A stretch of 15,797 nucleotides of DNA from Treponema sp. GTDB taxonomy: Bacteria > Spirochaetota > Spirochaetia > Treponematales > Treponemataceae. Numbering within the stretch: the first letter of the stretch is position 1; each line of letters starts with the position of its first letter. The notes below the pieces were generated by a model. That model was not told the DNA's origin. It worked only from the letters and a program-made list of their open reading frames with translations, and ran no database searches. The stretch covers positions 1 to 15,797 of the forward strand of contig JAFZWX010000010.1 of NCBI GenBank assembly GCA_017617145.1, in the 5' to 3' direction. The position numbers were made by a program, and so were the translations under genes. Of the stretch, positions 5,655 to 12,514 are shown piece after piece.

Positions 5655-6465
5655 CAAACTTAAAACAAAACTAATTTCTCTTGCAAACAAATACGAGGTT
5701 ATTTCCTTTTGCGGCGAAGATCCTTCGCAATTTTTGCATTGGTACAAAAAAGGAACTGCAAACATTGAACTTGCCTCTTTTATTGCAGCTATGCTTGCCT
5801 TTGGAAACCGAAAACAATTTATACCGAAAATTCAACAGATCTTACAAACAGCCGACAAATCTGCTGGAAGTATTTCTATTTGGTTACAAAACAAAACTTA
5901 TAAATCCGTTTTTGAGCGTGGTTCAAAAAAGTACTACCGCTTTTATTCCTACGACGATATGCAAATTTTCTTTGACGAACTGGCCGACTTACTAAAAAAA
6001 CATAACTCAATCGGAAGTTATTTTCATGAACAGTGGAATAAATTTCAGAAAATTATGCAACCACAAGAACTTCCTCACCTTGCAGACATTATCAGTCAAA
6101 GCTTTCCAAAAAGCCGCATTGTCCCAAAGGGCAAAACTTCTGCCAACAAACGACTGCACATGTTCCTGCGCTGGATGGTACGCCAAAATTCTCCAGTAGA
6201 CCTTGGGCTTTGGGCTTGGTATCCACAATCTGCCCTTCTGATTCCACTAGACATTCATGTTATGCAGGAAGCACAAAAACTTGGGTTACTACCTTCAAAA
6301 GTAACAGCATCACGCAAGACAGCAATAGAGCTCACAAAGAAAATGGAAGAAGTTTTTCCGGGAGATCCATCACGCGCAGATTATGCATTATTTGGTTTAG
6401 GAGTAGACGGGGGTGTTACGGGGGTGTCCCCCGTTAGAAGGGGTAGCGGAAAACCGCAGGTTTGA
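5638..6465 (+). CDS. TIGR02757 / DUF2400 family protein with repeat-derived C-terminal tail
   Basis: A 275-residue soluble protein of a conserved family of unknown activity. Family features visible are IELASFIAAMLAFGNRKQF (43-61), KRLHMFLRWMVRQ (about 168-180), the PVDLGLW..P..LLIPLDIHVMQEA block (186-213), and the closing DYALFGLG motif (about 248-255), where family members normally end. The further 20 residues (starting DGGVTGVSPVRRGS) and the stop codon are encoded by a GC-rich repeat also found upstream of carB, so the gene was probably extended by its insertion. The start is TTG at 5638, overlapping larC by 17 bases in another frame, with only a weak AGAAG site. Coupling to larC translation is likely. 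Its link to the Lar pathway is positional only. Confidence 0.86.
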   Translation: MNATSDKLKTKLISLANKYEVISFCGEDPSQFLHWYKKGTANIELASFIAAMLAFGNRKQFIPKIQQILQTADKSAGSISIWLQNKTYKSVFERGSKKYYRFYSYDDMQIFFDELADLLKKHNSIGSYFHEQWNKFQKIMQPQELPHLADIISQSFPKSRIVPKGKTSANKRLHMFLRWMVRQNSPVDLGLWAWYPQSALLIPLDIHVMQEAQKLGLLPSKVTASRKTAIELTKKMEEVFPGDPSRADYALFGLGVDGGVTGVSPVRRGSGKPQV

Positions 6466-6488
6466 AGCGAGGGGGAGACTTCCCCCAC
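6408..6488 (+). repeat. GC-rich palindromic repeat, copy B, overlapping the end of the TIGR02757 gene
   Basis: Near-identical to the reverse complement of 791-868 over the first 38 bases and the last 20 or so, with a different centre. It contains two strong hairpins, ACGGGGG/CCCCCGT (6418-6434) and GGGGGA/TCCCCC (6471-6486), and in the centre a small GCGG/CCGC pair (6446-6456). It supplies the last 18 or so codons and the TGA (6463-6465) of the preceding gene and ends 33 bases before the acyltransferase start. The hairpins could slow or partly end transcription or protect the upstream mRNA. Confidence 0.85.
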
Positions 6489-6521
6489 CTTCCTATGATA
6501 CAATAATAACAGGAGACACAA

Positions 6522-7766
6522 ATGCTAGATAACATCCCTCGTTTTGACATGGCTAAAAAACCTATGAAGCAGCATCTTTTACCGCTGGCCTGGCTGCTTT
6601 CTTTTCCCGACGTAATTTCACACAAAAACAAACTTACAAAAATTAATATGAAGGGTATTAAACCTCCGTACCTTCTTCTTTGCAATCACAACGCTTTTAT
6701 GGATTTCAAAGTTGCAACTAAGGCAATTTTTCCTCACCGCGCAAATTATGTTGTTGCAATTGATGGATTTTGGAAACGCGAATGGTTACTCCGACTTATT
6801 GGTTGTATCTGCAAACGAAAATTTACAAATGATATTACACTTGTTCGTCAGCTTAAATATGTAATTGACAGAGGAAGCATTGCTGTTATTTATCCGGAAG
6901 CACGTTATTCTCTTTGTGGTACAACAGCAGTTTTACCTGAATCTCTTGGTAAACTTGTAAAAATCCTTAAGGTACCTGTTGTAACTCTTATCTGTCATGG
7001 ACATCATGTAAATTCGCCGTTCTGGAATTTACCTGATCACAAAGTGAAAGGTACACAAGCTACTATGAAATGTCTTTTTACCGCCGAACAGGTTGCAGAA
7101 CTTAATTACAAAGACATTATGAAAGGTATTGAACAAGAATTTATTTACGACGATTTTAAATGGCAGAAAGAAAATAACATAAAAATTACTTACCCACAGC
7201 GTGCAAAAGGTTTACATAAAGTTTTATACAAATGCCCAGCATGTAAAACTGAATACAAAATGAGCTCTAACGGAATAATTCTCAAATGCAACTGTTGTGG
7301 AAAAGAATGGGAAATGTCTGAGCTTGGAGAACTTTCTGCAAAAGCGGGTACAGGAACAGAACAATCAGTTACAGAGTTTTCGCATATTCCAGACTGGTAC
7401 GAATGGGAACGATCAGAAGTCCGCAAAGAAATAGAAGCAGGAACATATAGCTGGTCTGGACAGGCGCAGGTAGATGCACTTCCAAATGCCGACCGCTACA
7501 TTGATATTGGAATGGCAACTCTTACACATGATATGAACGGTTTTACTCTTACTGGTGAGTATCAGGGTCAAACTTACGAAGTTAAGCTTCCTGCTGTTTC
7601 ACAATATTCAGTTCACATAGAATATGACTACCTTGGTAAAAAAACAGATTGCGTAGATTTAAATACTATTAATGACACTCTGTATGTTTACCCTGCAGGC
7701 ACAGATTTTTCAGTTACCAAAATGTCTCTTGCAACAGAAGAACTTTATAAATATTTAAACCGATAA
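6522..7766 (+). CDS. PlsC-type acyltransferase fused to a zinc ribbon and a C-terminal domain
   Basis: A 414-residue protein. The N-terminal ~220 residues form a glycerophospholipid acyltransferase-like domain: the catalytic HX4D motif is at His56-Asp61 (NHNAFMDF), and the substrate-binding block is YPEARYS (124-130), a variant of the usual FPEG. VPVVTLICHGHH (151-162) resembles the fourth motif. A four-Cys zinc ribbon follows (Cys238, Cys241, Cys256, Cys259), then about 150 residues with a tryptophan-rich start (IPDWYEWERSEVRKEI) and beta-strand character that I cannot name. It probably transfers an acyl chain to a lysophospholipid or related lipid at the membrane, but the substrate is not evident. 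AGGAG lies seven bases before the ATG. It may be the last gene of the lar operon, beyond the hairpin-rich repeat. Its 3' end overlaps the opposite-strand kinase by 12 bases. Confidence 0.86.
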   Translation: MLDNIPRFDMAKKPMKQHLLPLAWLLSFPDVISHKNKLTKINMKGIKPPYLLLCNHNAFMDFKVATKAIFPHRANYVVAIDGFWKREWLLRLIGCICKRKFTNDITLVRQLKYVIDRGSIAVIYPEARYSLCGTTAVLPESLGKLVKILKVPVVTLICHGHHVNSPFWNLPDHKVKGTQATMKCLFTAEQVAELNYKDIMKGIEQEFIYDDFKWQKENNIKITYPQRAKGLHKVLYKCPACKTEYKMSSNGIILKCNCCGKEWEMSELGELSAKAGTGTEQSVTEFSHIPDWYEWERSEVRKEIEAGTYSWSGQAQVDALPNADRYIDIGMATLTHDMNGFTLTGEYQGQTYEVKLPAVSQYSVHIEYDYLGKKTDCVDLNTINDTLYVYPAGTDFSVTKMSLATEELYKYLNR

Positions 7767-8651
7767 TATGCTTCCAGGTGCTTCTACCTGTGCATTTTGA
7801 GCAGCACACCAGGTTCCTTTTTGAAGTGCTTTTGTCATATCTTTTGTCTTTAGATATTCATATAAAAAACCAGCATTAAAGCTGTCTCCACAGGCTGTTG
7901 TATTTACAGGTTCGACCTTTAACGAAGGACATTCGAAAAATTCTCCATTTTTAGCTGCCAATGTTGAATTGCAACCGCGGGTTATTACTATAATGTTTTT
8001 ATATTCTTTACTTTTTTGACAGATATTTTGTGGAGAAGCTTCTATATTAAAAGTTGCTTTAAATTCTTCATCATTAATTTTGACAATTGAAGGAACAGAT
8101 GTTTTTAAGGTTGTTAGAAGTTCGTTACCTATAAAATCTGCCAAAACTGTTTTTCCTTTGTCTAAAGCAATACCGCATATTACTGCATAAATATCTGGTG
8201 ACCATTTTCCCTGGCGACTTCCTGCAAGCAAAAGTGCATCGCATTCTTCAAGTTTTTCCGATATTAATTTTAATAACTTAATCTCGCTATTTGAAAAATC
8301 TTCTAAAGGCTGTGGTTCGCCTACTACCAGCTCTGTTGTTGTCTTTTTATTTGTATCCAGCAAAGTCCAGCATTCACGGATTTTTCCTGGTGTTTCTACA
8401 AAAGAAAGGCCGAGTCCATCCTTTTCTGCAAGCTCTACAAATTCTGTTAAATTTTGTTTTCCAAGAGGACAAATTGTAATAACGCTGTCTTTTTCTAATT
8501 GTGAAATTACTCTTGCAGAATTAACTGCTTTTCCCGAAGCATAAAGTCCATAATGCTTTGCTCTGTTTACTTGCTCCAGGGTAAGATTTTCAAAAACCAC
8601 CGTTCTTTGATAAGTTGCACTCATGCATACACAAAGAATTTTCTTCTTCAT
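7755..8651 (-). CDS. PfkB family sugar kinase, 1-phosphofructokinase / tagatose-6-phosphate kinase type
   Basis: A 298-residue cytoplasmic kinase of the ribokinase fold. It keeps the sugar-binding ASGKAVNSARVISQL block (a variant of the GGKGxNVAR motif), the IRECWTLLDTNKKTTTEL segment typical of the FruK/LacC subgroup, VKINDEEF, VITRGCNSTLAA and the second PfkB signature TTACGDSFNAGF, with the catalytic base Asp256. It should phosphorylate a sugar phosphate such as fructose 1-phosphate or tagatose 6-phosphate; the changed GKA and ACGD motifs make the exact substrate uncertain. I chose the ATG at 8651 over the one at 8657 because AGAGG is six bases from the former and touches the latter. It follows the receptor-cyclase gene by nine bases, so it is the third gene of that operon. 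Confidence 0.88.
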   Translation of the reverse strand: MKKKILCVCMSATYQRTVVFENLTLEQVNRAKHYGLYASGKAVNSARVISQLEKDSVITICPLGKQNLTEFVELAEKDGLGLSFVETPGKIRECWTLLDTNKKTTTELVVGEPQPLEDFSNSEIKLLKLISEKLEECDALLLAGSRQGKWSPDIYAVICGIALDKGKTVLADFIGNELLTTLKTSVPSIVKINDEEFKATFNIEASPQNICQKSKEYKNIIVITRGCNSTLAAKNGEFFECPSLKVEPVNTTACGDSFNAGFLYEYLKTKDMTKALQKGTWCAAQNAQVEAPGSILSV

Positions 8652-8657
8652 AGACAT

Positions 8658-8662
8658 CCTCT
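8658..8662 (-). promoter_or_regulatory. ribosome binding site deciding the sugar kinase start
   Basis: AGAGG on the minus strand overlaps the stop codon of the upstream cyclase gene (8663-8661). It is six bases from the ATG at 8651 but directly abuts the ATG at 8657, so translation most likely starts at 8651 and is tied to termination of the upstream gene. Confidence 0.6.
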
Positions 8663-10586
8663 AATCTATAAAATATAGAGCATTGTTGGATTGTTCAACA
8701 GGTACTGCCGTAAAACCGATTTTTTCTTTTTGTTCATCAGACAAATCATCAGCTAATTCTTTGTTTGCCTGATTCATTGCCTGTGTAGTTACAAGAATAG
8801 ATTTTTCATATATCTTTGTTGCAGCTTCTGTTTTAATTGCAATATCAATATCATTCGAAAGAGAAACCTCTGTCATACGCGAAAGATTTCCTGCTGTACC
8901 TAAAACAATATTTCCGTAATGAACGCCAACTCCAATTTTAATTGCGGGTAAACGCTGCATTATTAATTCCTGTCGCAGCTTTACCATTTCCTGCTGCATT
9001 TGTATAGAACAGCGTATTGCACTCAGAGCACCATTAGGAAAAATTGCAATAATTCCGTCACCTAAATATTTTTCTATGATTCCTCCATTTTGGCGAATAT
9101 ATGGAGCAACCCTTTGCAAATAAATGTTCAGTAATTTGAATATTTCGAAGGCGGTAAGCTTTTCGGAAGTTGCAGTAAAATTTCTTACGTCTGCAGATAT
9201 AACTGCCAGTTTTAATACTTTATATTCTCCGGGTTTTACTTCTGTAACATCGTTTTTTTCAAGCAGTTCAAGAATTTCTTTTGGTACAAAGCGATAATAA
9301 GATTTGTTAGTTATACCTAAATCTTTGTTTAATTCAACAACTTTTTGATACTTTTTGTCCTGCACGTAAGCAAGAATTACAATTTGAATAAACGCATAAA
9401 CTACAAAAGAAAGCCCAAGCAAATCTACATCGCCAAAGAATGATTTCTGATTAATTACAAGAATATCATTTATTACACCTATTGCAATTATAATAAGCGA
9501 AACAATTGCCATTATGCTTATAAAATCTTTGTCTTTAATAATTCTGATAAAAAACAAAACAATGCTTATTCCTATAATCAAAAACATATAAACCTGCATA
9601 ACAGGAACAAGGCGATTAGCTATGGAAACAGGCAGACACAGATCCAGTACTAAAAACAAAAGGGATGGAGCCGCTAAAATTTTAACAGGAATATGATGAA
9701 AGATTTTTTTATTTAACAAATCAAAATACATAATCTGACCGGCAGGAGTCAAAAATAATGCAAAATATTCTATCCGTACCATCGCAGAAAATGGAATTGC
9801 AGGAATAAAGGTTTTTATTAAAGGACACACAGAAGTTATAACCCTGGTAAATATTCCAAATATTAAAATTCCAAGATAAAGACTTGTTTTTTCTTTTCTA
9901 AAAAGCGCTAGAGCAAGACAGTAAAGAATCATAATAAAAAGAATTCCAGAAAAAATTCCGTAACTACAAAGCTCTTTATTATGAATAGAATCAAATACTT
10001 TAAGCTCACTTAACCAGAAAATACCTCGAATACCTCCCTTTCGATAAAAGTTGTTCGAAGCATAAACTGTAATCAGCGCAGTTCCATTTTCATCAGAAGT
10101 AAAAACTGCTTTATCATAAAACTGTTCCGCCTTTGTTTTTTTCCAATCAACATCAGGTTCACCGGAACTGAAAATTACCTGCTCGCCACAAAGAACTGTA
10201 AAAGCCGTATAGCAAAACTTAAAAACAGGGAAAGCATATTCTGTTTCTGGATTTAAATTTGTAAGCATAATTCTGTAAGTTCCAGAACCTTTTCCTTTTT
10301 TGGTAATTGCTTTAATTTCATCAGACAAATCATATTTATTCCAGGCGAGTGGAACCTCAACTACTGCATCAGGGACAGTTTGCATATCTGTTGGCGAAAC
10401 AAATTTTCCCCAGTAAAAATCCCATTTTGTATTTATTGAAACCTGTTTTGTTTTAAGAATATCTGGATTTTCTATTTTGTAAGTTGTATTTTGTGCTGCG
10501 AGAACATGAGGGGCGTGCGTGGTTCCAAATAGAACCAACAAGAAAACGACGGCATTTTTATAAACTTTACAGCTAAATCCTTTCAT
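8661..10586 (-). CDS. 7TMR-DISM receptor with class III cyclase domain, C1-like (keeps metal-binding Asp pair)
   Basis: A 641-residue membrane receptor. A signal segment (11-31) is followed by a periplasmic domain (about 32-205) with the WDFYWGK motif of DISM-type sensor modules, seven hydrophobic segments (about 208-408), a short linker with YYRFVPKEILELL (430-442), and a class III nucleotide cyclase domain (about 455-640). Both metal-binding residues are present, Asp466 (SADVRNFT) and Asp510 (EKYLGDG), 44 apart as in active enzymes, and so is Lys506. In the second catalytic segment (570-587) the usual Thr, Asn and Arg are Val574, Asp581 and Lys585, and the C-terminal VKGK-type motif is lost. 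Alone it should be inactive or very weak. It overlaps the paralogous upstream gene by 14 bases; GAGGTG lies seven bases before the ATG. Confidence 0.93.
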   Translation of the reverse strand: MKGFSCKVYKNAVVFLLVLFGTTHAPHVLAAQNTTYKIENPDILKTKQVSINTKWDFYWGKFVSPTDMQTVPDAVVEVPLAWNKYDLSDEIKAITKKGKGSGTYRIMLTNLNPETEYAFPVFKFCYTAFTVLCGEQVIFSSGEPDVDWKKTKAEQFYDKAVFTSDENGTALITVYASNNFYRKGGIRGIFWLSELKVFDSIHNKELCSYGIFSGILFIMILYCLALALFRKEKTSLYLGILIFGIFTRVITSVCPLIKTFIPAIPFSAMVRIEYFALFLTPAGQIMYFDLLNKKIFHHIPVKILAAPSLLFLVLDLCLPVSIANRLVPVMQVYMFLIIGISIVLFFIRIIKDKDFISIMAIVSLIIIAIGVINDILVINQKSFFGDVDLLGLSFVVYAFIQIVILAYVQDKKYQKVVELNKDLGITNKSYYRFVPKEILELLEKNDVTEVKPGEYKVLKLAVISADVRNFTATSEKLTAFEIFKLLNIYLQRVAPYIRQNGGIIEKYLGDGIIAIFPNGALSAIRCSIQMQQEMVKLRQELIMQRLPAIKIGVGVHYGNIVLGTAGNLSRMTEVSLSNDIDIAIKTEAATKIYEKSILVTTQAMNQANKELADDLSDEQKEKIGFTAVPVEQSNNALYFID

Positions 10587-12435
10587 TTTTCATCACCTCA
10601 TAAAGCTGCAAAGGTTTTTCTTTTCCTTTAACAAAGATTTCTTCAAGTTTTACAAACTCTATTCCCAAGTCTTTTATTTCTTCACCATTTAATTCCACAA
10701 GATTGTTTTCAATTTCTTGAGATATAAGTATCGGCTTTTTTAATTTTTCGCAAACAGATTCAATTCGTGCTGCAGTATTTACCGTATCAGAAATTACTGT
10801 ATCATCAAGACGGTTTTCTTCTCCTACAGTACCAATTATCATTTTTCCATAATTAAGCCCAATCCATGACTTTATTGAATGCTCTTCATAAGAAAAATCC
10901 CGTTCTATTTCGAAAGCTGCTTTTATAGCATCAAGTTCCGATTTTGGGAACAACGCCATGAATCCACCACTTAAGATTTTTGAAACGAAGCCATTATGAT
11001 TTTGAATAACAGGCATAACCTTTTTTAAATATTCTGTAAAAACAACAAAATGTTCGTTGAGGCTTTCTTGTTCGTGGCCAGCCGCTTCCTCTTCGCAAAC
11101 AATCGTGACTTTACAAAACATAATTGTCATTGTAATTTCCTGATAGTCGCCTGCGTTTGTATTTATAACCGAATCCTTATTTAAAAGTTCAATAAATTCA
11201 CGGGGAACAAATCTAAAATAGGCTTCGTTCAAGAGCTGTAATTTATTGCTTGATTCAAGTGTCTGTTTATAAATATCATTTTGAATTTTTACAAACATCA
11301 AAATTTGAATTACAACAAAAACAACAAGAAAGAACGGTAAAAGAGAAACTGTAAATCCACGGGCCCCTTTTGAAATTAAAACATCTATAAGAGCACCGAT
11401 TATTACAAAAAGATAGCTTAGGAAATTATAAAAGGCATATCTCTTTTTAGAAATCAGATTATAAATACTAAACGCAAGTACATAAATACAAACCAGAATC
11501 ATTGAATACTGAAGAACAGGAATAAATCGATTTGTGTAATATGCAGGTAATAATAATGAGGCCCAGCCAAGTAAGAAAACTGCCATTATAAGAATGTTTT
11601 TAAAAAGCTTAAGTCTTTTTGTAGGATAAATTGCATGAAGCATCTGGGTAACGCAAACTGGAACTACCCACATTGCAAGATATTCAATTTTGAATTTTAT
11701 TTCGGCAGGTAAATCAGGAATAATTATTGAAAGCAGGCACAGACCGTTTGTTGAGATTCGCAACGCAAGTACAATGGAAGTAAGCCCCAAATATAAATAT
11801 TCTTTTCGATTACGATTAATTATAAACTGAAACAAACACAAAAGCCCTATAAAAATCAAAGCACCGCAAATTACAGCATACAAAGAAATATAGGAGTTAT
11901 TTGAAAAGATTTCTGCAGGTCCAAAAAAAACCGTATCATTCAAACCCGATTTTCTGTAAAAATAATTTGCAATAAAATAAATGATTTCTGCATAACCATT
12001 ACTGTCGGGATAAAACTCAAAGGATATTGGCTGAATGATTGAGTGTGAACCGCTTTCCGGCTGTTTTTTTAATATTTCAAACGGGTCTCCAACCTGAACA
12101 AAAAGTTTTCTGTTTACATAAACTGCACAGGAAGTTTTAGGTGAATCCTTTTGTAAGATTGCATATTTTTTAGAAGGATCAAGACCCGAAATAACTGTGC
12201 GGTAACAGCCGTATTTCACTTTGTTAGGATTATCTAACAGATTATTCCAATATCCTGTTGAAGAAATTTCAAAATCGGGGAGCTTGTTAGCATCAACTAA
12301 CTCAAAAACCTGCTGTGGACTTTTTTGAACAAAAAGCTGCCAGTTTTCAAGCTGCTGCATGGAGGTAGCTGAAAAAATGCAAATTAAATTGAAAAGAAAC
12401 AAATATGTTATAACTATAAACTTTTTTGTTTTCAA
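10573..12435 (-). CDS. 7TMR-DISM receptor with class III cyclase domain, C2-like (keeps Lys/Thr/Asn/Arg, lacks metal Asp pair)
   Basis: A 620-residue paralogue of the downstream gene with the same layout: signal segment (6-24), periplasmic sensor (about 25-180), seven hydrophobic segments (about 183-383), the linker motif YFRFVPREFIELL (406-418) and a class III cyclase domain (about 430-618). The metal-binding positions are lost: Lys442 (MFCKVTI) replaces the first Asp and Gly490 (KILSGGFM) the second. Lys486, Thr546, Asn553 and Arg557 (in DDTVISDTVNTAARIE) are kept, as is VKGK at 602-605. This is the pattern of a C2-type partner. The start is TTG at 12435, with GGAG five bases upstream; it is preferred because it supplies the signal segment that the next in-frame ATG (residue 26) would lose. 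It is the first gene of a three-gene operon. Confidence 0.92.
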   Translation of the reverse strand: MKTKKFIVITYLFLFNLICIFSATSMQQLENWQLFVQKSPQQVFELVDANKLPDFEISSTGYWNNLLDNPNKVKYGCYRTVISGLDPSKKYAILQKDSPKTSCAVYVNRKLFVQVGDPFEILKKQPESGSHSIIQPISFEFYPDSNGYAEIIYFIANYFYRKSGLNDTVFFGPAEIFSNNSYISLYAVICGALIFIGLLCLFQFIINRNRKEYLYLGLTSIVLALRISTNGLCLLSIIIPDLPAEIKFKIEYLAMWVVPVCVTQMLHAIYPTKRLKLFKNILIMAVFLLGWASLLLPAYYTNRFIPVLQYSMILVCIYVLAFSIYNLISKKRYAFYNFLSYLFVIIGALIDVLISKGARGFTVSLLPFFLVVFVVIQILMFVKIQNDIYKQTLESSNKLQLLNEAYFRFVPREFIELLNKDSVINTNAGDYQEITMTIMFCKVTIVCEEEAAGHEQESLNEHFVVFTEYLKKVMPVIQNHNGFVSKILSGGFMALFPKSELDAIKAAFEIERDFSYEEHSIKSWIGLNYGKMIIGTVGEENRLDDTVISDTVNTAARIESVCEKLKKPILISQEIENNLVELNGEEIKDLGIEFVKLEEIFVKGKEKPLQLYEVMKNERI

Positions 12436-12470
12436 AGGAGCTCCGGGAGTATCTGTTTTGTTCGTATATA

Positions 12471-12479
12471 ATTATAACA
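12471..12479 (-). promoter_or_regulatory. extended -10 promoter of the receptor-cyclase operon
   Basis: The minus strand reads TGTTATAAT (12479-12471): a perfect TATAAT with an upstream TG, typical of extended -10 promoters that need little -35 contact. No good -35 box is present. Predicted transcription starts about 30 bases before the TTG start codon. Confidence 0.5.
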
Positions 12480-12493
12480 TATTTTTTTGAATT

Positions 12494-12513
12494 CTGTTAC
12501 ACAATAATAACAG
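12494..12513. promoter_or_regulatory. inverted repeat upstream of the receptor-cyclase promoter
   Basis: CTGTTA and TAACAG form perfect six-base arms around eight bases. The pair covers the place where a -35 box would be for the extended -10 promoter, so it could be an operator or activator site. It also lies right after the lipoprotein stop codon, but no T-run follows on either strand, so it is a poor intrinsic terminator. Confidence 0.4.
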
Positions 12514-12514
12514 C

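Noticed and set aside
7770..7795. Short inverted repeat CAGGT/ACCTG as a shared terminator for the convergent genes
   Set aside because: It has five-base arms, lies in kinase coding sequence and has no T-run on the kinase strand; too weak to call.
8661..12435. Both cyclase genes as simple decayed pseudogenes
   Set aside because: Both frames are intact over 620 and 641 codons with complete receptor parts, and the lost residues fall into complementary sets rather than at random.
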